A DNA stretch of 64,000 nucleotides from Streptomyces sp. NBC_00461 (GCF_036013935.1 NZ_CP107902.1:1116001-1180000); one strand, 5' to 3'; shown: positions 51,893-60,926, counted from the first letter of the stretch. Notes: generated by a model from the letters alone, not told the origin. Numbers and translations: made by a program.

Positions 51893-52528
51893 ATGCGCAC
51901 CATCACCACCAACGACACCCCACCCCCGACGATCCGGGGTATCGCCGACCACAGCTGGCAGGAACGGGGCTTGTGCCACGGCCTGCCGGCCAAGGAAATC
52001 GACGAGCTGTTCTTCCACGCGGCCCGCGACCGCGCGGCCATCGACGCGGCCAAGGCGATCTGCGGCAGCTGCCCGGTGAAGAAGGCGTGCTTCGACTACG
52101 CCCTCGACAACGAGATCCGCCAGGGCATGTGGGGCGGGCTCACCGAGGACGAGCGCCGCCCCTGGCACGCCCGGGTCAACAAGCGCCTGGACTACAGCCG
52201 CGTCAAGGCAGCGTTCGAAGGCCGCGACGTCCACCTCAGCGACGCCGAGCGCGAAGCCGTCACCCGCCACGCCTACGTACGCGGCTGGAGCCCCGAGCGC
52301 CTCGCCTACGTACTGCGGCTCGACCTCGACTGGGCGCGCGACCTGATGCGCAACGCCGCCCACGCCGTTGCCGACCGCGACCGCTACTGGGGGCAAATCG
52401 ACCCGGCCGAAGCAGCCGACGACGAGTACGTCGAGGACGAAGGCGCCGAGGCCGCCGCCTCAACCGTGCAGGTGCCCCGCCAGGCGCAGACCCACGCCCT
52501 GATCGCCGCTCTTCGAAAGGCCGCATGA
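51893..52528 (+). CDS. WhiB-family regulator
   Basis: The 211-residue protein has the four-Cys iron-sulfur pattern (ERGLCHGL, ICGSCPVKKACFDYAL) followed by the GMWGGLTEDERR turn that marks WhiB proteins. It is longer than usual (about 90-120 residues) with a C-terminal extension holding a second HTH-like block (YVRGWSPERLAYVLRLDLDW). WhiB proteins sense redox and act with sigma factors. ATG 51893 has GGAGA. It is coupled to the next gene (ATGA). Confidence 0.85.
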   Translation: MRTITTNDTPPPTIRGIADHSWQERGLCHGLPAKEIDELFFHAARDRAAIDAAKAICGSCPVKKACFDYALDNEIRQGMWGGLTEDERRPWHARVNKRLDYSRVKAAFEGRDVHLSDAEREAVTRHAYVRGWSPERLAYVLRLDLDWARDLMRNAAHAVADRDRYWGQIDPAEAADDEYVEDEGAEAAASTVQVPRQAQTHALIAALRKAA

Positions 52529-54231
52529 CTCACCTCCTCGCCGTGCCCTCCCTCCTCTCTGCCATCGAGCCCGTCCACCTCGTCGCAGCCGTCGGCGTGC
52601 TCGCCCTCGTGCTCGGCGGATGGTCGATCCGGCGCAACCGGACCCGGGCGAGCGGCCCGCGCGCCGGCAACCCCGCGGTCTGGGTCGCGGCCCTCGCCGC
52701 CCTCAACTGCACCGCCTACAGCGCCGACACCAGCTGGCGGTTCGCCGCCGATTACCTCGACATGGCCGGCGCCTTGGAGCGGGCCATGATGTTCAGCGCG
52801 GCCGAGCTGGCGCTGTTCGCGACGGCGCTGATGGCCCGGCAGAACCTGAAGACCCAAGGAGCACCCGGCCTGCCGGGTGGCCTGGTCTGGGTGATTACCG
52901 GGGTGCAGGTCATCCCGGCGTACGCAGAGTCGGGCACAGTGGGCGGCACCGTGCGGGCCTTCGTCGGCCCGGTCATGGCGGCCGTGCTCTGGCACCTGGC
53001 CATGGGCATCGAGCTGCGACTGCACAAGCCGGACGCCGCCTCCCAAGGGCTCCTGGCCACGCTCGGACGTGAAGTGCGGGAGCGTCTCCTCTCGCGCCTG
53101 GGCGTCGCCACGCGCAACCGCGACGCCGCGCAGATCACCAAGGACCGCGCGACTCAACGGGCCGTGGCCCTGGCCTCCCGGCTGGCCGGGATACCAGAGA
53201 AGGAGCGTGAGGACGGCCGTGGCAGTCGGATCACGCGTCGGCTCCAGTCGGCTCTCGCACGATCCGGTGTCGGCACCGACCCGCAGCAGCGTCGCGCGCT
53301 TCTGGAGCAGCTGGCCGCCCGTCGGCACGCCACGGCGCTCGCCACCGTGGTCCTGCCGTCGCCCTGGATTCAGCTCGCGCGGGACCAGGACGCCGATCAC
53401 GGGGACCGGTCCCCTTTCCCTACGTCGATCGCGACTCCGTCGGCGAACGGGACGCAGGCGAGTGCGTGGGTGAGCTCGGTCCCCGGCGACGGTCCCCGAA
53501 GCACCGCATCGATCGGGGACCGTACAGAGGGGGACCGTGCGGAGCCGGGGACGGACCGTGAGCCCGTCGGGGACCGTCCCCACCCGGACTCCGTCGGCAA
53601 CGCGGACCGAGCCGCCGAGTCCGGCTCGAGTCTGCTACGCGAGGGCCAAGAGGCGGCAGTCGGGGACCAAGACACCGTGCCCGCCGGGGCCGAGGAGCCC
53701 GACGACGGTGCGAGCGGCAGTGCCGCAAATGTGCGCGAAGCCGCTGCTCAGGAGGGCACAGGCCCGTCCCCGGCGGCCATCACCATCGGGGACGAGGGCC
53801 GGGAGTACCCGGACGCCGAAACGGGGACCGGGCCAATCGGGGACCGTCCCCACACCGTCCCCAACGACGACGGGGACCGCGAACACCCCGACACCGAAAC
53901 CGGGACCGAACCCAACGGGAACCGTCCCCACCCCGTCCCCGTACGGCGGACGCAGAAGGCGAGGGCTTCCCGGAATCGGCCGCACGGAGGTCAATCCCAA
54001 CGGTCCCGGAAGCAGCCGAAGCTGAGCGTGGAGGAGATGGTCGAGCGGGTCCGTCCCCATGTGCCCGCGCTGCTGGAGCGGGACGGCAACGAGTCGCTGA
54101 CTCGGGTTCAGCTGCGGGAGATCCTCCGTTCCCAGCAGATCCGAGGAGGGCGGAACGAGCGTCTGACGCCGGTTCTGCAGCGGCTCCGCGACGAGGCGGG
54201 CACCACCACGGCACGGAGTACGGCCCGATGA
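52525..54231 (+). CDS. large Spd-like membrane protein of mobile element
   Basis: The 568-residue protein has four or five membrane helices in residues 1-170 (PVHLVAAVGVLALVLGGWSI, AVWVAALAALNCTAYSADTS, ALFATALMARQ, GPVMAAVLWHLAMGIELRL), a charged linker, and a long disordered segment (residues ~290-475) rich in GDR, PHP and TGT phrases written in GGGGACCG palindromes. The end is an HTH-like domain (LSVEEMVERVRPHVPALLER, RVQLREILRSQQIRGGRNER). It resembles plasmid spread/transfer membrane proteins. Confidence 0.65.
   Translation: MTHLLAVPSLLSAIEPVHLVAAVGVLALVLGGWSIRRNRTRASGPRAGNPAVWVAALAALNCTAYSADTSWRFAADYLDMAGALERAMMFSAAELALFATALMARQNLKTQGAPGLPGGLVWVITGVQVIPAYAESGTVGGTVRAFVGPVMAAVLWHLAMGIELRLHKPDAASQGLLATLGREVRERLLSRLGVATRNRDAAQITKDRATQRAVALASRLAGIPEKEREDGRGSRITRRLQSALARSGVGTDPQQRRALLEQLAARRHATALATVVLPSPWIQLARDQDADHGDRSPFPTSIATPSANGTQASAWVSSVPGDGPRSTASIGDRTEGDRAEPGTDREPVGDRPHPDSVGNADRAAESGSSLLREGQEAAVGDQDTVPAGAEEPDDGASGSAANVREAAAQEGTGPSPAAITIGDEGREYPDAETGTGPIGDRPHTVPNDDGDREHPDTETGTEPNGNRPHPVPVRRTQKARASRNRPHGGQSQRSRKQPKLSVEEMVERVRPHVPALLERDGNESLTRVQLREILRSQQIRGGRNERLTPVLQRLRDEAGTTTARSTAR
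53401..53940. repeat. array of GGGGACCG / CGGTCCCC repeats in a coding region
   Basis: More than ten copies include perfect or near-perfect palindromes: GGGGACCGGTCCCC at 53401, GGGGACCGTCCCC at 53569 and again at 53839. They fall in all orientations but spacing is irregular. They may be binding sites as well as codons. Confidence 0.6.
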
Positions 54232-54419
54232 AGACCTGCCAGCGTTTCGCACACATCAAGGCCGGCTTCGAGCAGGACATCCGCTTCCTGCGCGCTCACG
54301 CCGACCGTCACCAAGGATCCGCGCCGGCGAAGACCAGCGCGAAGAACGCCATGTCGGTGAAGCGGAGCATGGCGCGGGCCTTGAACCGGCACCTCGACCG
54401 CTGCCCCGAGTGCGGCTGA
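54228..54419 (+). CDS. small protein, unknown
   Basis: A 63-residue basic protein (begins MKTCQRFAHIKAGFEQDIRF, ends HLDRCPECG) with a Cys pair at the end that might bind zinc. Its start overlaps the stop of the Spd-like gene (ATGA), so it is certainly in the operon. I do not recognise the family. Confidence 0.65.
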   Translation: MKTCQRFAHIKAGFEQDIRFLRAHADRHQGSAPAKTSAKNAMSVKRSMARALNRHLDRCPECG

Positions 54420-54539
54420 CGGTCACAAACAAGCAGGTCAGGAGCCTGCTTCCGCCTATCCGTCCGGTGGCCCGGCCGAGGCCGGGCCACCGCCCCCGCA
54501 CTGAAGGGACCCGCTATTCCTGCCCGTCACCGCCCGCGT

Positions 54540-54755
54540 ATGCACCCACCGTCCACCGCCGAGGCCGCCGCCTGGGCGGAGGTGCTCGTACGCCACCAGC
54601 TCCTGTACGCAGCCGTGCTGACCCCGGGCGGCCAGTGGCTCGTCCAGGACCATGCCGAATCCCTTGTCCACGTCCTCCACGGCCCGAGAGCCATGGTCGA
54701 TCTGGCCGCCGAAATCCAGCACCGCATCCGCACCACGAGGAACCGCACCCGATGA
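54540..54755 (+). CDS. small protein, unknown
   Basis: A 71-residue protein (begins MHPPSTAEAAAWAEVLVRHQ, middle LTPGGQWLVQDHAESLVH). There is no strong ribosome site. Its stop overlaps the mobC start (ATGA), which supports it as a real gene. Function unknown; the position argues for a mobility accessory. Confidence 0.55.
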   Translation: MHPPSTAEAAAWAEVLVRHQLLYAAVLTPGGQWLVQDHAESLVHVLHGPRAMVDLAAEIQHRIRTTRNRTR

Positions 54756-55414
54756 CAAACCCGACCACAACCCCCACTCCCGCGCCAGGTGAGCCGGAAA
54801 CCAACTCGACCTCGTCGCGAGCAAGTTGGTGCAAGAGCATTGCTCCCGGTGGGAGCAATGCTCTTGCGTCTCCCGCCCCGGGGGTGGCGGGAGCGGATCG
54901 GCACCAGGGGGCGCCGATCCGTCAGGATGCGACCGAGGGCGGCTCGCATCCTGACGAAGGGGAGAACCACTCCTGCCACAGCACCGACTGCGCCCACACC
55001 ATGCCGCCGAAGCCCCACGTTCAGCAGCGTGAGCGCCTGCGCGACGAGAAGAAGCGCATGCACCAGCCGAGCTGCCGCATGAACGACGACGAGTACCAGC
55101 TCCTCGTCCGTGCTGCTGCCGCCTGCAATATGAGCATCGCCAACTACCTTGCTCGCGCCGCGCTCAAAGCCGCCCGCAACCTCGACCGCACCGCCGCGGA
55201 AATCGCCGGCGAACGCGAGATGCTGAAGGAGCTGTTCGGCCTTCGAATCGCACTGAACCGGATCGGCAACAACCTCAACCAGGTTGCGGCAGCCCTGAAT
55301 TCGGACGAGCCCGCGCCGCAGGCCACGGCGGTTCTCTCTGCCGTCGACCGGATCTCCCTGCGTGTGGACGCCTTCCTCCGGCGCTACCTGGACGGCGAGC
55401 GTCCGGCTGCATGA
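54752..55414 (+). CDS. mobC: MobC-like relaxosome protein
   Basis: The 220-residue protein has a C-terminal MobC/ribbon-helix-helix domain (QPSCRMNDDEYQLLVRAAAA, NMSIANYLARAALKAARN, LFGLRIALNRIGNNLNQVAA). The first ~80 residues are low-complexity and coincide with four DNA hairpins, so an alternative start at ATG 55001 is possible. MobC binds the origin of transfer and loads the relaxase, whose gene overlaps by 4 nt (ATGA). Confidence 0.85.
   Translation: MTNPTTTPTPAPGEPETNSTSSRASWCKSIAPGGSNALASPAPGVAGADRHQGAPIRQDATEGGSHPDEGENHSCHSTDCAHTMPPKPHVQQRERLRDEKKRMHQPSCRMNDDEYQLLVRAAAACNMSIANYLARAALKAARNLDRTAAEIAGEREMLKELFGLRIALNRIGNNLNQVAAALNSDEPAPQATAVLSAVDRISLRVDAFLRRYLDGERPAA
54831..54955. other. 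four consecutive hairpins, candidate oriT
   Basis: Perfect inverted repeats with arms of 17, 8, 9 and 12 bp follow one another at 54831-54867, 54870-54893, 54894-54921 and 54921-54955, all inside the 5' part of mobC. Origins of transfer of MobC systems lie beside mobC and carry such structures. The nick site cannot be placed. Confidence 0.5.
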
Positions 55415-57135
55415 TCCCCAAAGTCCACGACATGGGCACGGACACCCGCGGGCTGGTGGCCTACCTGTACGGCCCCGGCAGGGCTGAGGAGCACATCGAC
55501 CCCCACCTCGTCGCGGCGTGGGATCGTCTGGCCCCCGACCCCGGCCGCGACCCCGAGGCGACATACGGCGACCTGCAGCGTCTACTCGACCAGCCCGTCA
55601 TAGCACTGCCCGAAAGCGTCAGGCCCGCCGAGCACGTATGGCACCTGTCCGTACGCGCCGCCCCCGAAGACCCGATCCTCACGGACGAGCAGTGGGCGGA
55701 CATCGCCCGCCGCATGGTCGCCGCCACCGGCATCGCCCCCGAAGGCGACGACGCCGCCTGCCGATGGGCAGCCGTCCGCCACGCCGACGACCACATCCAC
55801 ATCATCGCCACCGTCGTCCGCCATGACGGCCGCCAAGCCCGCATCCGCAAGGATGGCGCCCGTTCCCAGGCGGAAGCACGGAAGATCGAAGTCGACTACG
55901 GGCTACGCCGGTTGAACACCGGCGACGGAACCGCCGCCAAACGCCCCGCCAGCGCCGAACGCCACAAGGCGAACCGGCAGGGCAAGGAACGAACACCACG
56001 CGAGGAACTGCGGGAGACGGTGCGCCGCGCCGCCGCCGGCGTCGCCAGCGAGCAGGAATTCTTCGACCGCCTGGCCGTCGCCGGCCTCCTGGTCCGCCAG
56101 CGCGTCGCACCCTCCGGCGATCTACTCGGCTACAAGGTCGCGCTGCCCGACGACCGCAACGAGGACCAGGAGCCGATCTACTATTCGGGCTCCACCCTCG
56201 CACCCGACCTCTCCCTACCGCGCATCCGCGAGCGGTTGGCCGGCAACGTCTCCGGACCCGGCCCCGAAGCCGTCGCGGACCGCTCCTCCGGCTCGGCGCA
56301 TGTCAACCCGTCGACCGCGCGGCGCCAGGCGACGACGGCGGTCTGGCAGGCCGTACTCGTCGTCGACCAGAGCGACGACGGGCAGATCGCCGCGCAGCTC
56401 GCCGCGGCCGGCGAGGTCCTCGACGCGCTCGCCAAGACCTCGGCCGCGCACACCCGGCGCGAACTGCGAGATGCCGCCTGGGCGTTCGAGCGGGCTTCCC
56501 GCTCCCACATCCGGGCCGAACGGGGCCACGACCGTGGTCTGCGGCAGGCTGCCCGTGACCTCGTCTACGGCGGGCCGGCGCTCGGCCGTGGGGAGGACGG
56601 CGCCACCACCGCCATGTTGATCGACATGGTGTTCTTCCTGGTCACCGCCGCCGCCCACTGGCACGGGAAGAAGGAGCACGCCCAGCAGGCCGCTGCTGCT
56701 CGCCAGGCCGCCGAGCACCTACGCGCCGCTTACCAGGCCGCCGCGCCGATGTACCTGTCCGTCATGCACCAGCGCGGTAGGCGACTGTCCCAGCCCCTGC
56801 AGCGCAAGCAGGCCGCCTACCTGCGCCAGGCCGTCCCCGAACTGGCCGAGCAGGTCCTCACCGAGCAGGGCTGGTACGCCCTTGCCGCCACGCTCGCCGA
56901 TGTCGAGCACGCTGGGCACGACCCGGCCGCGCTCCTGGCCGAGGCCGCCGAGCGACGGGAGTTGGACACCGCAGACTCGATCAGCGACGTGCTCGTGTGG
57001 CGGCTGCGGCGCATGGCCGATCTACCCGCCGACCCTTCCGCCATGCCCGAGCACACGGCCACCGCGCCCGCCGCCGCCCGCGGTGCTGCGCAGCGTCCGA
57101 CGCACCGCACCGACCGTCCCGCCAAGTCCCGCTGA
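55411..57135 (+). CDS. mobA: relaxase / mobilization nuclease
   Basis: The 574-residue protein has the relaxase fold: GLVAYLYGPG near the start, VWHLSVRAAPEDPILTDEQW, and the three-His metal motif in RHADDHIHIIATVVRHDGRQ. It would nick DNA at oriT and pilot the strand during transfer. The C-terminal ~300 residues are helical and typical of actinobacterial relaxases of this type. Coupled to mobC. No coupling protein or FtsK/TraB gene is in the window, so the element is probably mobilizable rather than self-transferring. Confidence 0.88.
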   Translation: MIPKVHDMGTDTRGLVAYLYGPGRAEEHIDPHLVAAWDRLAPDPGRDPEATYGDLQRLLDQPVIALPESVRPAEHVWHLSVRAAPEDPILTDEQWADIARRMVAATGIAPEGDDAACRWAAVRHADDHIHIIATVVRHDGRQARIRKDGARSQAEARKIEVDYGLRRLNTGDGTAAKRPASAERHKANRQGKERTPREELRETVRRAAAGVASEQEFFDRLAVAGLLVRQRVAPSGDLLGYKVALPDDRNEDQEPIYYSGSTLAPDLSLPRIRERLAGNVSGPGPEAVADRSSGSAHVNPSTARRQATTAVWQAVLVVDQSDDGQIAAQLAAAGEVLDALAKTSAAHTRRELRDAAWAFERASRSHIRAERGHDRGLRQAARDLVYGGPALGRGEDGATTAMLIDMVFFLVTAAAHWHGKKEHAQQAAAARQAAEHLRAAYQAAAPMYLSVMHQRGRRLSQPLQRKQAAYLRQAVPELAEQVLTEQGWYALAATLADVEHAGHDPAALLAEAAERRELDTADSISDVLVWRLRRMADLPADPSAMPEHTATAPAAARGAAQRPTHRTDRPAKSR

Positions 57136-57217
57136 ATTCAACCTTCTTAGAGTTGCAGCAGGTCAGGGACTTGCGGCACTCTCCTCGTGCAGGCGAGACG
57201 ACAGAGATGGAGACGGC

Positions 57218-57655
57218 ATGTTCCGACGCAATCGTGCGGACCGAGAGTTCCGTGAAGCCCAGCGTGCCGGCCAGGCCGTGCTGGCGATGCACACCGAGCT
57301 GCCGCTGCCGGACGCACCCGGCCCGGTCCCTGCCTCGGCTGCGCCGACGGCCACGGTGGTGCCCGACTTCCTGCCGCCGGACTTCCGGGCGCCGTCCCGC
57401 CAGGACGTCTCGGGGTTCATGATGCGCTGGGACCTGCCGCTCGTCATCGACGGCGAGGTCCACGCGTGCCACTGCGGTGCGTACCGAAACTGGATCGTCT
57501 TCAACATGAGCGACGACTCGGTGTGGCTGCGCTGCCCGGCCGGCCACGAAACGGAGGAGACCCGACTGGACACCGCCTGGTACAACCGCAACTCCGGTCC
57601 GGTCGACCACTTCCACCCCACCCTCGAAGACGGACTGCACCACCTCGGCCACTGA
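57218..57655 (+). CDS. hypothetical protein with zinc-ribbon-like end
   Basis: The 145-residue protein (begins MFRRNRADREFREAQRAGQA) has a C-terminal Cys/His block CHCGAYRNWIVFNM ... RCPAGHETEE that may bind zinc. The rest is Pro-rich. Start ATG 57218 has GGAGA. The family is not recognised. It probably belongs to the mobile element. Confidence 0.6.
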   Translation: MFRRNRADREFREAQRAGQAVLAMHTELPLPDAPGPVPASAAPTATVVPDFLPPDFRAPSRQDVSGFMMRWDLPLVIDGEVHACHCGAYRNWIVFNMSDDSVWLRCPAGHETEETRLDTAWYNRNSGPVDHFHPTLEDGLHHLGH

Positions 57656-57750
57656 AGCCACGAAACCCCTTCCCTCACCCCTGCGTTCGTCGGCGCCCGG
57701 AGGGCCGACCCGGTCAGACCATCCGTCTCGCATCACCAAGGGGTTTCCGC

Positions 57751-58443
57751 ATGCGCCGTTCCACCACGACCGCCCTCGGCCTCGGCACCGTCTTCACCGT
57801 CCTCGCCCTGACCGGCTGCTCCAGCCACACCGAGCCCGCCGACGTCTCGGCCGCATCCTCCGCACCCGCACACCGGGGCGGCAGCTCGGCATCCGCGCCG
57901 CTGTCCTCGACCCAGCTGAACCAGCGGCTGCTGAACGAGAGCGACCTGGGCGAGGGCTACACCCGCAAGCCCGAGCCCGCTCGCAGCAACGACGACGTCA
58001 CCGTCATCGGCTGCCCGGCGCTGGAGGAGCTCGGCAGCGACGCGGCCACCGGCTCCGGCCTCGACTTCAGCCGCAAGGCGAAGGCGTCCTTCACCTACAC
58101 CGGCAGCAGCAGCTCCGAGGTGAGCGAGGAGCTGTACAGCGACAGCGCCGCGAAGTTGTCCAAGGGCATCGGGAAGATCTTCGACGCGATGCTCTCCTGC
58201 CCCTCCTACCAGGTGACGTCGGGCAGCACCGTCGTCGACATGGGCACCGCGAAGGCGTCCGCGCCGGGCCTCGGCGACGAGCAGTGGAGCCAGCTGCTCA
58301 CCTTCTCCGCCGGCGGGCAGCGCAGCGTCGTCAAGCAGACGGCGATCCGCACCGGCAGCATCCTGCTGATCGTCTCCGGCTCGCCGGGCCTCGTGGACGC
58401 CCACCTGGGCGAGGCGGTCGCCAAGGCGCGCATCGCACGCTGA
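57751..58443 (+). CDS. secreted lipoprotein
   Basis: The 230-residue protein has a type II signal (MRRSTTTALGLGTVFTVLAL then lipobox LTGC) and a Ser-rich linker, then an exported domain with two Cys (VIGCPALEE, MLSCPSYQV) that may form a disulfide. It resembles the sensor-like (PknH-sensor/LppU-like) lipoproteins of actinobacteria. ATG 57751 follows AAGGGG. A 20-bp hairpin terminator follows. Confidence 0.8.
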   Translation: MRRSTTTALGLGTVFTVLALTGCSSHTEPADVSAASSAPAHRGGSSASAPLSSTQLNQRLLNESDLGEGYTRKPEPARSNDDVTVIGCPALEELGSDAATGSGLDFSRKAKASFTYTGSSSSEVSEELYSDSAAKLSKGIGKIFDAMLSCPSYQVTSGSTVVDMGTAKASAPGLGDEQWSQLLTFSAGGQRSVVKQTAIRTGSILLIVSGSPGLVDAHLGEAVAKARIAR

Positions 58444-58459
58444 CCGGCTCCTCCACCTG

Positions 58460-58504
58460 CCCCGGTGTCCGGGCCTGTCCTCCCGACAGGCCCGGACACC
58501 GGGG
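58460..58504. terminator. terminator hairpin
   Basis: 20-bp perfect arms with a 5-nt loop lie between the lipoprotein stop and the convergent nuclease stop. Confidence 0.88.
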
Positions 58505-58522
58505 TGTCGGCGTATGGGGCGA

Positions 58523-59596
58523 TCAGCCGTCGAGACGGAGTTCGCCTGGCTCGTAGCGGAGTTGGAAGGTCTGCGCGTGCTCCCCGTGCATCCAGTACAG
58601 GGTCATGGTCGACAGCATGCTGCGCTTGATATACCGGGTTCGCGAAGGCATTCCTTCGTCCTGTTCGACGATCCAGGCTTCCACCCGCTCTGGCAGCCCG
58701 AACCGCAACGCGTATGCCTCTGGGTGCTCCGCGGAGCGCAGTTCCCAAACCGGATGTGACGCTGCCTGATTGATGCGACGCAGGCGCACCGCGTGCGTGG
58801 GGTGCGCTCTCGCGTAATCCACGAAGGCGTACAGATCATCCGAGGCCAGTCCCAAGACGAACGGCGCGGCAGGGAAGGCCAGGACAAGACCCAGTTGCGA
58901 CCGGCTGTGCAGGGCCTGCGCCAGGTAATCGAGTGGGCCTCGAATCGCATCGGGCAGGTCCACGTCGCCCGCGTCCATTTCCAACAGCGGGCCACGAAGA
59001 TACGTCCGTATCTCGTGCACCTTCGGCCGCTCGGCCGCGGGGGTCACTTCGAGCGCTGCGTGAATGGTGTCAGCCGTGGTCTTGACGAGATTCCGCAGGA
59101 CGGCGAAGTCCGGTGCGGAGAGGTCGATCAGGGATATCTGGTGGGCCAGCGCGTAATCCTGCGCCTCCGGGCTGAAGCCGGACGTAGAGAAGATCGCGTA
59201 GCTATAGCGGTATCGCGTCCGCGGCCGGCCTGTCCCCGGAGCGGTGAGCGTGGTGGTCTCGCCCTCGTTCACATCGTGGATCACACCGTGGCCGTTGCGC
59301 ACAGTGGGCAGACCAACTGGAGCTGTGGTCAGGTACTTTGCCTCGACGAACAAGCGGACCGGCAGCGAGAACGGCGGAACGTACCGGAACTGTCCGAGCG
59401 CGTCGACCTGGTGCCACGCCCCGCGTCCACGGACCAGCAGACCGTTCTTGTCCTTCTTCAGCACCTTCCACGGCTCTTTGTCCTTGTCGTCGTCGGCAGT
59501 GAGGACTTCGAAGCCGCTGGAGCGCAACAGCCAGGCCAGCACCTCCTCCAGGAGGTAGCCGCGCAAGGGTCCTTTGCCGATCACTTTGCCTGCCAC
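58523..59596 (-). CDS. PD-(D/E)XK-type restriction-endonuclease-like protein
   Basis: The 357-residue protein has a restriction-endonuclease-like N-terminus: GYLLEEVLAWLLRSSGFEVL (Glu of helix 1), RGAWHQVDALGQFRY (Asp) and PVRLFVEAKYLTT (ExK), then the Mrr-type AIFSTSGFSPEAQDYALAHQ. The C-terminal ~200 residues are unassigned. No methylase or specificity gene lies beside it, so it may be a solitary Mrr-like nuclease or a defence component. Start ATG 59596. Confidence 0.75.
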   Translation of the reverse strand: MAGKVIGKGPLRGYLLEEVLAWLLRSSGFEVLTADDDKDKEPWKVLKKDKNGLLVRGRGAWHQVDALGQFRYVPPFSLPVRLFVEAKYLTTAPVGLPTVRNGHGVIHDVNEGETTTLTAPGTGRPRTRYRYSYAIFSTSGFSPEAQDYALAHQISLIDLSAPDFAVLRNLVKTTADTIHAALEVTPAAERPKVHEIRTYLRGPLLEMDAGDVDLPDAIRGPLDYLAQALHSRSQLGLVLAFPAAPFVLGLASDDLYAFVDYARAHPTHAVRLRRINQAASHPVWELRSAEHPEAYALRFGLPERVEAWIVEQDEGMPSRTRYIKRSMLSTMTLYWMHGEHAQTFQLRYEPGELRLDG

Positions 59597-59670
59597 GACG
59601 GGGATCCTATGCGCGGTCTGGATCTTCGTTCCAGGGTCCCCTCAGGCGCGCGGCTGCCGGGGTACGGCGA

Positions 59671-59717
59671 AGGCCCGGCGGTTCTCCTCCCGCGAAGAGA
59701 GTGGAACCACCGGGCCT
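59671..59717. terminator. terminator hairpin
   Basis: 15-base arms with two imperfect pairs and an 17-nt loop lie downstream of the DUF317 gene that ends at 59776. Confidence 0.6.
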
Positions 59718-59775
59718 GGAAAAGGGGCATCACCCCGCCGATCCCCCGCCTCGGCCACCGGCTCTGAGCTGCCCG

Positions 59776-60462
59776 TCAGCCGCGGCGGACGACGGTGAGA
59801 CGGTCCTTCGCGCCTTCGGGGAGCGTGCGGCGCGGTACCGGGCCGGGTGCGGCGAGCGAGGAAGCGAAGGCGGCGACGAGCTCGTGTGGGGCGCTCGCGC
59901 TGAAGCTGGCACACCACAGATACGGCGCCCCGAGCACGGGCTCCGCCCACGCCTGCCAGCCCAGCAGGTCATCGCGGGGGTCGGCGTCGTGGATGAGCGG
60001 CGGCAGCATCTCCAGCGAGACGTTCGTGGAGAAGCCCGGGTCGGTGGCGGTCGTACGCGGGCGGTCCATGTCGCGCCGCCAGCCCCGGGTGCCGAGTGCG
60101 GTGAGGACCGACTCGGCGTTCTCGAGCCCGGCGTCGGGGGTCTCGCTGGCGTCGAGCGCGAGCAGGAAATCGGTGAGCGCCTCGTGCGGTACGCCGACGG
60201 TGAAGTACGCGTTCCACTCGGTCAAGGCCGACGCAGGGTACGGACGGGCCGACAGCTGCCAGGCCACCGGGAGGCCGCCCAGCTCGAACGGGTAGGCGGC
60301 GAGGATCCACTCGGCGCCGCGCAGGCCGTCGGGGCTCACATAGAGCAGGGTGCTGCGGGAGGTCGGCCACATGCGCCAGCCGAGCTCGGTCAGAGTGTCG
60401 CCGATCCGCTCGGCGAGGACGCCGTCATCACCGGCCAGGTGGCGCGGGGTGACCCAGTACAT
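59776..60462 (-). CDS. DUF317 protein, two repeats
   Basis: The 228-residue protein carries two DUF317 units: YWVTPRHLAGDDGVLAERIG / AEWILAAYPFELGGLPVAWQ and TNVSLEMLPPLIHDADPRDD / PYLWCASFSASAPHELVAAF. DUF317 is a Streptomyces-specific domain of unknown role, frequent in integrative elements. The start ATG 60462 lacks a ribosome site, and in-frame sequence upstream (LTEAPLHPHHPIDPSHPHSP) looks coding, so the true start may be an unusual codon. It lies 78 bases behind the next gene. Confidence 0.75.
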   Translation of the reverse strand: MYWVTPRHLAGDDGVLAERIGDTLTELGWRMWPTSRSTLLYVSPDGLRGAEWILAAYPFELGGLPVAWQLSARPYPASALTEWNAYFTVGVPHEALTDFLLALDASETPDAGLENAESVLTALGTRGWRRDMDRPRTTATDPGFSTNVSLEMLPPLIHDADPRDDLLGWQAWAEPVLGAPYLWCASFSASAPHELVAAFASSLAAPGPVPRRTLPEGAKDRLTVVRRG

Positions 60463-60540
60463 CGAGTCCGGCGAGTGGGGGTGGGAGGGATCGATGGGGT
60501 GGTGCGGGTGCAGGGGCGCCTCCGTCAGTTCGAGGTTGGA

Positions 60541-60843
60541 TCACTGGCTGGTGTTCGGCCCGGTTGCGCCGCGTCGGCGGCGCGAGGGTCCCTCGGCCGG
60601 CGGTTGCCAGGTCAGAGCGACAGCCACGGCGGGCGGCAGAGGGCCGAACTGCTCGGCCTCCGGGGACTCGGCGATGTAGACCATCGGCCGGCCGTGCTCG
60701 TCCACCGCTTTCTCCACGCCGCCCAGACGGTGGGCCATGGGAAAGAAGGGGTTGACGGCGAGACGGACGGGCGTGTCGCGGTCGCAGACGGACAGCAGAT
60801 CGAGAATGTCACCGACGGTCATCTCGGGCGAGTGCGGGTCCAA
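60541..60843 (-). CDS. small conserved protein of DUF317 operon
   Basis: The 100-residue protein (TTG start 60843 behind AGGAGA) begins EMTVGDILDLLSVCDRDTPV and has VRLAVNPFFPMAHRLGGVEK. The 'reduce to simple operations' phrase LSVCDRDTPVRLAVNP resembles a short helical fold seen in Streptomyces element proteins. Family not named. The tail is low-complexity and Arg-rich. Confidence 0.65.
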   Translation of the reverse strand: MDPHSPEMTVGDILDLLSVCDRDTPVRLAVNPFFPMAHRLGGVEKAVDEHGRPMVYIAESPEAEQFGPLPPAVAVALTWQPPAEGPSRRRRGATGPNTSQ

Positions 60844-60926
60844 GGCGTTCTCCTAGCGGTAGCGGACGGGGCCACGAGAGCAGGGGCAGGGTACGCGGCG
60901 CGTACGAGGGGAAGCGGACGTGCCGG

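Noticed and set aside
53401..53940. Possible CRISPR array or VNTR
   Set aside because: Spacing is irregular, copies occur in both orientations, and the reading frame is kept throughout.
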